Counted from the first letter of the stretch, positions 47,839-59,040 are shown. The stretch is DNA of 64,000 nucleotides from Blasia pusilla (GCA_050084515.1 CM114272.1:2852001-2916000); one strand, 5' to 3'. Made by a program: numbers and translations. Notes: a model not told the origin generated them from the sequence alone.

Positions 47839-50800
47839 TTCGGGGAGTGGGTGATAGCGGGTCAGGGTGGGATGACGGGTGGGTAGGGGGTTCCGGAGTT
47901 GTAGTCTTCTGAGACTACAGAGAGAAACAAACTTGGAGAAATGATTGCATGAAGGCGGTCCCCAACAGAGAAATGATTGCAAGAGGGAGGCCACAACCGC
48001 GTTACTGCGATCCTGAGTCTTAGGAAAAGGATCCTTTGCTGTCCCCGATGTGAGGTGTATGCGCGCGGTTTCGGGCCTCCGCGAATTTAGCCTGCCCACA
48101 ATTCGGACAAAAGTCAAACACAGAACTAAATTCGTATGACCAATATTCCGGAGTCCATGGCCGTTATTATGGGGTGCACGACGACCTCTCCCACGCCAGA
48201 GTACGCAGATGAGGGTTCGTCCATTATCTTATCGTGTGTACGCGAACGTGAATTCTCTCGTAAGCAACAGACTGTACGTCGTCCTGGGTAGAAGAGGCTT
48301 CCTAGTTCCGTCGTGGTAAGATGAGCGAAGGTAGGAGGAAGCAAGATCGTTCGAGAGTGTCCGTCTTGCTTGGCGCCACGAATCATTAACAGAAAAGAAT
48401 TTGAGGCGAGCTGCTAGCTAATGACAATCACTTACAGCTAGATGGCCCAGAGAACAACGAGGACAAGTAGAAGCGTGTTCCTGTTTGGACATGTGAAGGG
48501 TCGAACTAGCGACATGGATACCCGAATGGGAGATGAATCAATTATATACGATGATAGCAACCGACTTTGGAGTTTCGTATCCTCGTTTGGCGCAGATTAG
48601 AGCAAGAACTTGAATTTCTACACATTCTAACAGGACCTGGAGAGTGCTTGATGAATCTAAAACAGCTAAGACTACATCCTTTCAAAACTCGGCAATTCAA
48701 GATTTGTCAACGCTATCTGTTCTCAATTGGACTGAAACTCTAGGAGGTCGATCGAAACTGTAGAAATTACGACTGGAAGTCACAGATGTGGTAGTAAGGT
48801 TCTCAATACTTTGGGAATTCCAGATCAATTCCAAGCTACCGTAGATTCTCGGAAGAGATTACAATGTCCTCTCCTCATACATCTTCTCAGCAGATCGTGC
48901 AATCTTGTGATGATCTATCTACTCCGGATACGCTCAGATCTCGGGATGGAACCAGTATCGATCTTAATTGACGTCTTCCGAAGTCATTTATGCGTAGGCC
49001 GATCGGACGAGCTTGAAGAACTTCTTCTAGATGGCAAATAGATCTCCAGACGACGGAAGACAACAGTAGATGCTCCCATTGATTATTTCCTCTTTCCTAG
49101 ATGCCAATCTCAAACATCATCATAAATCCATGTAGTTACATGATCTCTGACGCATCACGACTTCTGTGCGCGCGTGAGCAAATAAGTAGTTTTTGATTTA
49201 GGTATCACAATCATGAATCTTCTTGCTTGAGGATACATCATAATCGATTCGTAAAACCTAACAACTGAGTCCTGTAGATCGTCTAGCTATCTGCCCATGG
49301 AGTACGAAGACTGTCCACATATAAATGACAGCACTTTGTGGCTGCAACCTACCGCCGTCTACCAGCACTACGAAGGAGAGAACTTGTGTAAAGAAAGCTT
49401 TTGAGAAAAATTTCTGGAAACTAGAGCGGCACAATGTGTGAGGGATCTACTACTGCTAGTCAGGAATTTCAACGAAGCCTGGCAGGTGTCTATAGTCTTG
49501 CATAATCAATTGTGTAAATGACTTTTTCTTGAAACTAACCTCTACTTAAATGGGAATTCTCGACCTGCCATGATAAGCTGGGCTGCTGGAGTGAATGTAC
49601 AGAAACGCGGTGGTGGTATCGGGGTGAAAGAGAAAGTGGATTGAGAACAAACTGTATAGGATAGTTCTAAGGAATCTGATTCACGAGTTCAAATTGTCTT
49701 AGGTTGGTTATCAATTGCGATCACGTTAAATTAAGTTCTGGATCCATAGTCACGCACATAGGTACCCCTGCATCCATGAAGGTCGAAGTCTATGTTAGCC
49801 TCTCCTCAGGGAAGCAAATCTATCTACTCTCTTGATTCTCTTAAAAACGCCATGGCACAATTGCAGGGTGGAAAAAACTTCAATGGTGGAGGTTCGATTA
49901 TTAGAACTGGAAGCAGGCAAAGCAAACCCGGACCGAGACCTTTGTCTATTACAACTACTGGGTTAACAATGTCATGGCTTTTCAACCTGATGGCTAGTTG
50001 ATCATGATTGGGAGATCAGATTAGAGAGAGAGAGTACTCATTAAGTAGTCCCTGTCGTAGCCTTGCGACCATAAAGAGAGAGAGAATCAAAGATTCGATT
50101 TATTGTTCACGGAGACCCAGACAGAGAGAAAATCCACTCTATGAACATGCACCTCAGTCAAATCCAAGAATCAGTTTGGACGTACTTGCCTTGAGTCAAA
50201 ATCTCTGTCACCCAACGAACTGTATTCAATTAAATTCATAGTACAGATACGCGTATCATCAGGGATACGAAGCAGGTCCCTCTCCTGGTCTTCAAGCTAG
50301 TAAGAGCTCCTGCCGATTGTAGTCAGTCATCGGCCCTGGACTAGTATTCATGACGATACTCTCCAGAAGTTCCTCCGCTTGCTGGCCCATCACGTCGACC
50401 AGCTCCAGAAAGCCAAGTAAGATGGCTGCTATCCACTGACATGTTACAACAACAGATGATCGGCAAACTTCGCGACTGCTTCTCGACGAGCTCAGTTGTA
50501 TGGTTTCGCGAAGAATTATTGTACACATGTTCGAAAATTCGCTGCTATTTCTGTCCATAATTTCAAGCTCACTCCTCCCTGGCCGACAGCTAATAGCACG
50601 GACGCGTGCGTGCGCGGCGAGCAGTTAATGTCGGATAGAATCTGAGACGAAAAGGTGAGGGCAGCAAGAGACAGGTGACAGAAGATATGATCATGTAAGT
50701 CGAGCGCGGAGTGAAGAGCTTGTCACTAAGATGGTAGACTTACTAGCACTAGACTCGGCGTAGAGCCAATAGTCGTAGATTGGATTGACTCCAAGAGAAT

Positions 50801-51125
50801 GAAACGAAGGGAAAAAGTGAGGGACAGCTCAAAGATGCTAGCAGAAGAGAAGAGAGGAGAGGGAAGGCCGATGGGGAGACAACGATCTCGAGAAAAAAAC
50901 AAAACAAAGATGCACTTCGATAAAAACGAGTGATGGAAAACCCATCGGAAGTACAAAAGAGGGGGACTCAAAGAGTCAAAACCTGAAGGCCACAACAGGA
51001 CCAGAAAAGGAAGAAGGGGGCATTCCCCCCCCTAACGACGAAACTCACCAACAGCTCAGTTCCAAACTAAACTCTCGAGAAGGAGTAAAGAAGCTCATGA
51101 GCTCAGTTCCATAAAGACAGAGCGT
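47839..51125. other. Unrecognised sequence, no confirmed gene
   Basis: It begins with a GC-rich stretch. Near 47930-48000 it has two copies of the 'tggagaaatgattgca' phrase shared with the minisatellite at 9.7 kb. Beyond that, no repeat, domain or RNA gene was recognised. Open frames are short and scattered on both strands. Confidence 0.4.
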
Positions 51126-51527
51126 GTGCATTCGATTTCGATTCGTCCAGATTCCATTACTGCGACGGATCGGATCACCCTCTCTCTCCACGAGACGCAT
51201 GCGGACTCGTGTCTAAATCCCAACATGTATATGCGAAAGATTCAGCTTTCGTGCTTTCCTAAACGTGATCTCACCTTCCCGGCTTCCGATTCGATTGTAT
51301 CCTCTCTCCTCTCCCCATTGCGAATCACACACACGTGCTCATCGCAGAAGACGGCTCACAGCACCATGATTGAATTGGATATTGATCTCAGCATCGCGAT
51401 CGAATTTGAAAACTCGGTGCTGAATCGGATCCACTGCGAGGAAGCCGCCGCACTGTCGCTCGCACTTTCGTACTCCGGTCATGAAACAGACCACTGCGAG
51501 TCAGTCCCAATGAACGAGTTGAACTAG
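51126..51527 (+). CDS. Hypothetical protein, low confidence
   Basis: An open frame of 133 codons in a locally GC-richer stretch. The C-terminal half (from an internal Met, MIELDIDLSIAIEFENSVLN) is acidic and probably helical. I recognise no family. A chance frame is quite possible; no promoter or poly(A) signal was identified. Confidence 0.2.
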   Translation: MHSISIRPDSITATDRITLSLHETHADSCLNPNMYMRKIQLSCFPKRDLTFPASDSIVSSLLSPLRITHTCSSQKTAHSTMIELDIDLSIAIEFENSVLNRIHCEEAAALSLALSYSGHETDHCESVPMNELN

Positions 51528-53256
51528 CCGGCTGATTTTCAGAATTCCCGTTTCTGGCCCAACACTGACGGTATCTATAGGGTCTCCCTCGTTTTAGTAT
51601 CTAAATAGCCGGCCGGCTTAGAAAAACTTCAAAATATACCGTCATGTTTTCCCGGGAATGTACTACTCAGTCCTCCGCCAACCGTAAGACCAGAGCCATC
51701 GGATCTGTACATCCTACACTGAGGGATTCCAAAGGAGGAGAACCATAGTGTGAAGCGCATGTGACAGAGGGAAATGGTACGTGGTTCTCACGTCTGTCTC
51801 GCGAGGACGAGCACGTGGGCGATCATGGTGGCGTCTGTGAGGCCAGCATCGTGTCCGTTCGTCTTCCATGAAGATCACATCTCGTCCGTCTATCTATCCC
51901 TGGCAACCAACATGGCGCACCGTAGTTATTAGCGTGGGTGTTATGAGCCTAACTGCCTCTCGTAGTGTGTAGCGAGACTAAAGTAGAAATTTTCATGCCA
52001 TGTCTCATAGAGTAGTGGTTGGCTCATGGGTTCATGACTTTAAGTGATATCCAAATTTAGCCATGGACGCCCCTTTCAGTGATAGTACATTACTATTTAT
52101 TCATACAACGCTCACTCGCTTACAAAATAAAATAGACCTCCTATTAAAATTTAACTCATAAGTCAAACCCACCAATTTTTAATTTTTCTTCTTATGTTGG
52201 CAAAAATAGTTTAGAAATATTCTTTGTGTCATTTAAAAAAATATCCTGGCTTTCTTTTCCGAAGGAAATATCCCCTCCTCTTATTTTCACCTGGATTTTT
52301 ACTCTCGTAAGCTACTTTATCTTTTTCTCCCCTCTATTCTTTCACATTATTTTGTCTAATTTTATTTTCCACATTTTTTAAGTTCAAAAAAATAAACGAA
52401 TTTAAAATTTTAATTTTATTAAAATTTAAATAAAATGGGTGGAAGATAATAAAGGAAAGAAAAAAAAAAAAAGCTTACATGGAAAGTGAGGGTTTAGCAA
52501 GGGACTTGAAATCATGTCCACTAATAATAAGACCTCCTTAGACCTTAAGAAGATTCAAGAATTATAATTTTCTATTTTTAAATAATTAATTCTAAAGTGC
52601 TGAAAAGTTTTAGTTCATGGTTAAATGTGAAATTATATAACTTAAAGAATAAATTTAAAATAAGATTACAGATAAAAATTAATCGATGAAATATGATTTA
52701 AAAGAAAATTGTGATTTCTAAAAAAGAAAGGATAAAACATGTTGTGGCTTGAACTCATTTTATTTTCTTTATAGGGTTCAACTTAGGACGATTTGTACAC
52801 ATGACATACATATGACATATGGGATGGACAAATACTTAAGAGGCTAACCTCTTCCATTCTCAAAGATTCTAAGAATAATATAGAGTAGTACTAGTATGCA
52901 TGTTCAATCGCCAAAAGGATCTTCCCTAAAATTCTAAAGAGATGACCTAAAAGTCTTAGTCCTACTCTTAACTATTTACCTCTCACTTGTAGGAATGCCT
53001 GTGCGATGCACGCACATTGCATTTAGTTTATCAAGTTTATTTGGCCGACGCTCCAAACAAATCCGAGTGTAGCGAAAATCACAGGAGCCGGCCTACCGGG
53101 TGTGCGCGAATCCGTTGGGAAAAATTGAGCACAGCAAGAGTCACAGATTTTGGCCCAACGCCCCCACATCCACACCACCCAAAGTCGATACAGCAACCTC
53201 TTGAATGGCATCCATCTGCCCTAGCCAGCCTTCCACAATCTCCATCTTATCCCTAG
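51528..53256. other. Noncoding, AT-rich, with a Helitron-like hairpin
   Basis: AT-rich from about 52090 to 52950. At about 52998-53020 the plus strand reads gcctgtgcgatgcacgcaca, a short hairpin (tgtgcg/cgcaca) similar to the gcgatgcacggg sequence at 3.75 and 3.98 kb. No gene recognised. Confidence 0.45.
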
Positions 53257-53676
53257 ATGCATGTAGTTTGTCTTAGTCCCTTGTTGTGCGTCTCCGTTGT
53301 GAGTCTCTCGCACTCCCCAACTCCTTCCGAAAGGAGTTCAATGCGCGGCCCTGTGGGGGGGCAATTTTCTCGGGAGAAATTTGTGCAGCTGCGCAAAGGC
53401 AGCAGCACAAATGTCAGCAGCTGTGTCCACGCGCCACCTCCCGTGCACTACTATACAAATTTCTATAGAAGACAATTTTTTTTTATCCATCTCCCATTTC
53501 AGTTACAAGACGATTGTCAATGTTTGCCTCATATGTCAATTTCCAAGGGAGAATTTATTGAATCTATTCGAGATGTAATGCAATCATCTCATCCCAGCGA
53601 ACAAGTTCTTTGTAAATCTTGCCGCTCTAGCGTGCGTGAAGCTCGTCAGATCCTACTAGAAATCACCACCCGTTGA
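53257..53676 (+). CDS. Hypothetical protein, low confidence
   Basis: An open frame of 139 codons with Cys residues (CKSCRSSVREAR near the C-terminus) and a hydrophobic start. I recognise no family. The N-terminus is Ser/Pro-rich. It lies 165 bp before the first 134-bp repeat of G2. A chance frame is possible. Confidence 0.2.
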   Translation: MHVVCLSPLLCVSVVSLSHSPTPSERSSMRGPVGGQFSREKFVQLRKGSSTNVSSCVHAPPPVHYYTNFYRRQFFFIHLPFQLQDDCQCLPHMSISKGEFIESIRDVMQSSHPSEQVLCKSCRSSVREARQILLEITTR

Positions 53677-53841
53677 ATCAAATAATCTCGTCTACCTCTC
53701 AACAAATACCATCTGTAAATGCAGGTTGATCTGTAAAGTGAAATTAGAATTGGTGGTGTGCGATACTTCCTCCAGCTGATTTCTAGCTTCAATGAATCCC
53801 CACCACTTTCTTTGTCATCTTCATCTCCCTCAAGGCAGCAT

Positions 53842-53975
53842 TGTCGTGCGCATACATATCGCTACACAACATACATCGCTCGTCACATCTACACCACACA
53901 ACACCAATCTTCCCCACACACGGGTCAATCCACACATGTACAAAAATCAACTCATACATATACATGGAGATCACA
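53842..53975 (-). repeat. 134-bp direct repeat, copy A, outside the 3' LTR of G2
   Basis: Plus strand TGTCGTGCGCATAC...GAGATCACA, nearly identical to 54461-54594. It has TG and CA ends like a small LTR. Confidence 0.9.
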
Positions 53976-54458
53976 AAAAAAAATAAAGAGTAGTAAAAAC
54001 GGCACACCCGGCCTAAAACTCCACTCCTCAATCTACATCGGCATATCGAGCCTTGTCCACCCTGTGCTATCAAGGAATCCAGACGCTAGCACCCTAGTCC
54101 TAGCTCACACACATACAAGGGAGGTGCTCCAACAGCCCAACATGAGAAAGATGGCTTAGGAAAGCCATCTTCCTCTCTTATATAGGGTTGGGAAGAGCCA
54201 AAAGGCTCTTCCCCTAAAAATAGCCCTTCCCTTGGTAACCTACGCGCACAGGTTACCAGGGGCGGGTGACCTGGTCAATAAGTCACCCGGCTGTAAAAGA
54301 CCTCAACATGAAAGTTGTGAGAAATGACGTTCATGACATAATGGACCTATCCTCAACCTCATCCGACACCATGGGACAAAGTTACACTCAAGATAATCCG
54401 CTTGCTCCTACGCCCTATCCACGATAGATCTCGGCCTATCGGCTACTCAGATGTGACA
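53976..54458 (-). repeat. G2 3' LTR
   Basis: 483 bp, matching 62011-62492 almost throughout. The first three bases (TGT) at its outer end are replaced by A's where it meets the 134-bp repeat. It keeps the TATATAA box and hairpins. One hairpin reads gggaagagcc-aaaa-ggctcttccc here, whereas the 5' LTR has a tttt loop and a one-base difference. Confidence 0.9.
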
Positions 54459-54460
54459 GC

Positions 54461-54594
54461 TGTCATGCGCATACATATCGCTACACAACATACATCGCTC
54501 GTCACATCTACACCACACAATACCGATCTTCCCCACACACGGGTCGATCCACACATGTACAAAAATCAACTCATACATATACATGGAGATCACA
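54461..54594 (-). repeat. 134-bp direct repeat, copy B, between polypurine tract and 3' LTR
   Basis: Plus strand TGTCATGCGCATAC...GAGATCACA. It lies where the 3' LTR should directly adjoin the polypurine tract, so it is extra sequence relative to a normal element. Confidence 0.9.
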
Positions 54595-54596
54595 CA

Positions 54597-54632
54597 ACCG
54601 CCCCCCTAACTGGCAGTTGGATCCCCCCAACT
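54597..54632 (-). other. G2 polypurine tract region
   Basis: The minus strand reads ggagttggggggatccaact, then gccagttaggggggcgg, directly before copy B of the 134-bp repeat. Purine-rich runs at this position normally prime second-strand synthesis. Confidence 0.7.
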
Positions 54633-54674
54633 CCAGATAGAAAATATCACATCTCTCTAACATGACCTACTACC

Positions 54675-55841
54675 CTATACACATCTCGGACACATCCTTC
54701 GTCCCGTAGGAACCACATCAAGAGGGGGGGTCAGACATGACATATGCCACCCTCGAGAATAACCATCACATACCAACATGGTGGCTGCACCCCTCGCCGA
54801 TCCGCACAACATACATCTCAAACCTGCAGGTACCACTGCCAAACTCGGATCCACCGTCCCATCTACGTTCGGAAGATGACATGGCGCACAATTGCGCACA
54901 TGATCCTTCCAAACCATACCATCCCGTCCCTCCAACATGAGGACTCCGGTCGGTAATACCTCGCACACACGTAGGATCGTGTGCCCTGTAGTGACATCTA
55001 GCGTCATGGGTGCCGCCTGTTGTAAATACACGTAATCTCCAGAATGAAACCTCCTAATCCCTGGACGATAATCTCCTCCACGAATGGTCGCGTACCTCAA
55101 TGTATCTCTATGCTGGGCAATAGCTAAGTTCTCAAAGGCCATAGGCATAACTATACGGATAACTTCTGCCCTCTGAGAACATGCTTGTATCTACACATCT
55201 GGATCATCAAGATCTAACACCTCCGCCATGTCACGTCGAATGGCTGCACGTAATTCTGGCTCTCTCCCAAAGAGCAAAAAGTACGGTGAAAATGACGCCA
55301 AGGATGTCTGCCGACTAAAGCGATAACCCATAGCCAACCATGGCAACTGTAGGTCCCACTCCCTCAACTATCCCCGCTGCAAGCCATACTTGCGCAATCC
55401 TCTCTTCACCGTCTGTACCACTCTCTCCGCCAACCCATCTGCCTCAGGATGATCTTTGGACGTGGTGCGGTGATTTATCAGCGCCTGATCACACAAGGCC
55501 TGAAACTCTCCCCTGAACTCGGTACCTTGGTCAGTCAACACCTCCGCCGGTGCACCAAAATGACTAAGCACATGATCTAGAAACGCATAAGCTGTTCCCT
55601 CGCTCGCCTTGTCTAGTAGTGCCACCAACTCTATCCACCTGGAGAAATGCTCCATCATGACCAACACGTACCTATGATGACGCCCTGTCAATGGCAAAGG
55701 TCCCGCAAAGTCTAAACTCCACCGATAACCTAAACCCATAATCGAAAAAGGATGTAACTGCGGAGTGGGAGCATTGAAGGATGCTCGCACTCTGTCACAT
55801 ACCATACATCTGGCCACAAACTGTTGTACCCCAGTATGCAT
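54675..55841 (-). pseudogene. G2 integrase with C-terminal PHD finger
   Basis: A single frame with three stops. The N-terminal zinc region ends in CMVC (from 55841; an H-rich part lies just upstream). The core has DFAGP (first Asp), LTDQGTEFRGEF (second Asp) and LAERVVQ (Glu, about 34 residues later), so the DDE triad is complete. A C-terminal SH3-like part follows (GDYVYLQ near 55030). Last comes a PHD finger (54678-54815): CMLC, LVCDGY, GWHMSCLTPPL, CPRC. The eight zinc ligands fit C4HC3 except that the fourth Cys is Tyr. PHD fingers read histone H3 tails, so this one probably steered integration. Stops near 55367 and 55190 replace probable Gln codons. Confidence 0.9.
54678..54815 (-). other. 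PHD zinc finger domain at the integrase C-terminus
   Basis: Spacing is C-x2-C-x11-C-x2-(Y)-x4-H-x2-C-x14-C-x2-C, with the hallmark W two residues before... the WH pair and the CLTPPL segment after the sixth ligand. This fits the PHD fold and not a RING or zinc knuckle. The protein ends one residue after the last Cys. The Tyr in place of the fourth Cys is probably a decay mutation (TGT to TAT). Confidence 0.87.
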
Positions 55842-56255
55842 GCCGCGCCACCAATACTAAACCTGGAGTAAGATGTAAGTACGTTTTACTCCGAAATGTC
55901 CCAACTCCTCATAGGCATGTCGCACTACACGTGCTTGCTGGGAAGGATGAGGTACCACTCGTATCCTACCATCTCCCCATACCCGCAAAATGTGAGTCCC
56001 CTACCACCTGAACCTCTTGGATTTGTGTAGGATCCGATCCTGCTCCCTAGCACTCACTGTACTCGCAATGACGCCAGTGCACAAGAACTCCACAACCTCC
56101 ACGTCGTCATGGATATCAAGACCACCTGTCGCCTCCTCACTAACCTCCGGATCCAAAGACTCATCATCCAACTCCACCATAGGAGTCATCACCTGTGGCT
56201 GACCTGCCATAGTCAACCAAAAAAGATAGGCAGATGCATGCCAACCGGGCACCAT
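55842..56255 (-). pseudogene. G2 linker between RNase H and integrase, with H2C2 region
   Basis: An acidic stretch (56001-56255, containing VELDDESLDPEVSEEATGG) is followed by the integrase zinc-binding histidine part (HAYEELGHFGVKRTY, near 55900). One stop near 55857 lies where Gln would fit. Acidic linkers of this kind are common in Gypsy elements. Confidence 0.7.
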
Positions 56256-56279
56256 CTCCTCATCACTCTCTCCGTGCCA

Positions 56280-56723
56280 TCAAGCTCCTATGTCGTCTCT
56301 CTGACTTGGACATGGGTTACGACTCAACCCATCTGCATCCTGGTTCAGCCGACCTGGCCTATGAACCACCTCAAACTCATACTCCTGTAGTAATAGAGCC
56401 CACCTAGCAAGCTTTCCCATAAGCTTGTCGAACTCCATCAACCACCTCAACGGCTTATGATCATTGATAAGTGTGAAAGGGTTGCCAAATAAATAGCACC
56501 TAAAATGTGCCACGGCCCACACTGCAGCCAAGCACTCTCCCTCGTAGGAGCTGTACTTTGCCTCTGCAATGTTGTTCGATCGGCTTGCGTAAGCCACAAC
56601 GAACTCCCTCTCCTCGTCATCCCTCTGAGTAAGCACTGCTCCTAGACCCAACATGCTCGAATCCGTATGTAGCTGGAATGGGTGACCCCTAACCGGTCTG
56701 TGTAAAATGGGTGAGGACGTCAA
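56280..56723 (-). pseudogene. G2 RNase H domain
   Basis: An open frame of 147 codons. The four catalytic acidic positions are present: LHTDSSMLGLGAVL (Asp), YEGECLAAVWA (Glu), LINDHKPLRWL (Asp) and LNQDADGLSRNP (Asp). It degrades the RNA strand during reverse transcription. Best-preserved enzyme of the element. Confidence 0.93.
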
Positions 56724-56750
56724 CCTATCCTTGAGCTCCTGAAATGCTCG

Positions 56751-57780
56751 CTATTGATCATCTCCCCACAACCAAACCTGATCAAGTCTCGTGAACAAGG
56801 TCAAAAACTTTGCGATCGCACTAAAACCCTTGACATACTGTCGATAGAAGTTTGCCAGTCTAAGAAATGCTCGTACTCGACTCACATCTGTAGGGCGTGG
56901 AATCTGCGCAATAGCCTCTACCTTCGCCTGTTGAACACCTAACCGACTCGAGTATATGGTGTGTCCCAAGTACTCAATCTGCTCATGAAAGAAATCTGCA
57001 CTTGCCTGGATGTAACTTCAGTCCATGTAACTGCAATCGCCGAAACACCTCCTCCAAGTGTCGCTCATGCTCCTCAACCGTGGAATTGAAGATAAGAATA
57101 TAATCTATGTAACATCGTACAAAATCCAAGCCAGCTAGAATCCTATCCATCACTCTCTGAAACTCTGCAGGCGCGTTCTTCAACCCAAATGGTAAGAACC
57201 GCCACTGATACAAGCAATCTCTCCCGAACCGATCTATCCCCCAAAATGCTGTCTTCTCCTTGTCCTCCAACCTGATAGGAAGCTGATGATAGCAAGCACG
57301 GAGATTTAAAGTACTAAAGATCTTTGCATGCCCTATCGCATCAAAGATCTCCTCAGGAGTAGGCATGGCGTACCGATCTGACCTTGTCTGTCGGTTGATA
57401 GGACGGTAATCTCCACACATCCGCCTATCCGTCCAATTGCCATACATATCCTTCTTCGCCGGCATGACTGTGGCAGATGCATACTCCCCAAGTGATAACT
57501 CCACAAGTCCTGCCTCCAACAAGTCCTGACTCCTGCTCTGAATCAAGGCTTGCTCCATATCAGAATACCTGTAGGGTCGATGAAAGATCGGCGTATCACT
57601 AGCCAACTCAATCCGTATCCCGGGACCCTTCAGCGTACCCAAGTCTCTCATACTGAAGGCAAAACAACTGACATGCCCTCTCAGAAACTCGAGAGATATG
57701 AGAGGTTCATATCCTGCCGAGAGATATGAACTCGCCGTCGCTCTCCTCCTATCAACTTGAGACCTATCACAGGCTCCCAA
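56751..57780 (-). pseudogene. G2 reverse transcriptase, catalytic residues lost
   Basis: Clear Gypsy reverse transcriptase: GLVELSLGEYASATVMPAKK, MCGDYRPINRQT, RFLPFGLKNAPAEFQRVMDR and LHPGKCRFL, then a tether/connection part (56751-56969). The first catalytic Asp in the TLDL box is Asn (FSTLNLRACYHQ). The second Asp of YxDD is Tyr (CYIDYILIF). Two of the three catalytic aspartates are gone, so it cannot polymerise DNA. G1 still has CYIDDI. The 265-codon frame 56983-57780 has no internal stop. Confidence 0.93.
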
Positions 57781-57830
57781 GTCTCCATCGTGACCTCACT
57801 CGGAGAGGACGCAACCTCCGGCTTTGGTTG

Positions 57831-59040
57831 CTATGTAGCAACCCTAGCCACCTCTGCAACAACCACTCCACTCTGACCTCCTACACCATGCTCCACATCC
57901 AAAAAATGAACATGTGCTACTCTAGCCGCCTTCGCACTCTCTGCTTGAACGACGTCCCAGGAAGTCCATGGGTGCTTATCTCTCCTCGTCTCACCCCCAG
58001 CCAATGCCTGTACAGACCCTGTAGGCAATGGTCCAACTCGTGGACGTGACGGCATGGATGACACTCGCATCCGTCTCTGCTCAGCCATACCTAGGCTGAC
58101 TATCCATGTGGGACAGTTGAGGTCCATCGCCTGCCCCAACACCTGTCTCCGAGATGCCTCAGTCATCCCTGGCATCGCCGTAGTACCCGTAGTGAACCCC
58201 ATGGCGCGCTTGCGCTCATCTGTTGTAGGCTCCTCCAATGCTCCGGTTACCTCATCCCAAATCATGACGGCCCTCCCTGACGAAAGGCATGGGATGCTGG
58301 GAAGATCACCAACGTAGGTAAGGCTGCCCTCAACTCCCCCACCCTATTGGCCATGGCCAACGGTGGTCTATCATCTCGTGTCACCACCTGAGATCGACGC
58401 CCTTAGCCCAAAATAGCATCCACTGTGAGATGTGGTGCTCTCTGGACTCCACTGTATGCTCGACTCAGTACCTCTGATGATATCAGGTTCGTCCACCACA
58501 GTCGTGGACGATGGGCACGTGACCCAACTCTCGCTGCATCTAACAACACAGCAGGTCCCAACCATGACCTCACCTGATGTACACTCGTTATCACACGTGC
58601 ACGAGTGTCTCCTAACAACGGCACGTTCTCCAAAATGTACGCTGGAGAACATATCTGACTCTCCTACAAGTGTCGTAATACTCGCAGCATCTCCCAAAAC
58701 ATCCATGACCTCGGATCCTACAATCCGAATCCTCGGCCAGCTGATGAATGACCCTGACATGGCCATCCAGCAATCACCAAATGAATGGTGCCAACTCTAT
58801 CCAGATCCTGCGCCCCCACCAAAGAGATGTCGGCGGGTAGCGTATGCTGGTATCCCCGTATTACAGATACCGAAAACAACTCAGGATACCTCTAGACCAA
58901 TCTCGCCACGTGACATAATGATACTCGCCGCGCGGTCTCATCTCTCTCCACATAAAGGTACTGATGCACCCGTATGCCCGCCTGCAATAGTACAGCCAAT
59001 CCGGTGCTAATCCCTCCGAAGAGATCTAACACCCTAACAC
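57831..59040 (-). pseudogene. G2 C5 cytosine DNA methyltransferase domain
   Basis: A methyltransferase catalytic domain of about 310 residues. Motif I is VRVLDLFGGISTGLAVLL (59000-59032 centre), with the SAM-binding Glu in YLYVERDE. Motif IV is GWPCQGHSSAGRGFGL with the catalytic Cys codon at 58757-58759. Motif VI is ENVPLL near 58630. Motif VIII is SRAHRPRLWWTNL near 58510-58550. Motif IX is ERKRAMGF and motif X is SRRQVLGQAMDL (58110-58145). The AHRPRLWWTN segment recalls DNMT3/DRM enzymes (AHRARYFWGN). Motifs I-VIII share one frame with TAG stops at 58892, 58718 and 58664 and TAA at 58403; motifs IX-X are shifted. A Ser/Ala-rich tail leads to the reverse transcriptase. It would methylate cytosine in DNA. 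G1 has the same domain. Confidence 0.92.

Noticed and set aside
53842-54594. A conventional TRIM element with 134-bp LTRs
   Set aside because: The interior is a complete Gypsy LTR, no target duplication flanks the unit itself, and it lacks its own primer site. Kept only as one possible explanation.
54678-54815. RING finger or retroviral zinc knuckle instead of PHD
   Set aside because: The GWHxxCLxPPL segment and the C4HC3 order fit PHD. A knuckle would be CX2CX4HX4C and a RING would have a different ligand order.
54815-55148. A chromodomain at the integrase C-terminus
   Set aside because: The expected chromodomain aromatic pattern is not seen; the tail instead fits a PHD finger.
54737-56390. 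Plus-strand open frames opposite the G2 integrase and RNase H
   Set aside because: They lie antisense to clear conserved domains and show no motif of their own.
58432-59010. A 192-codon plus-strand frame
   Set aside because: It is exactly antisense to the methyltransferase, whose motifs are on the minus strand; the frame is a shadow of its codon pattern.
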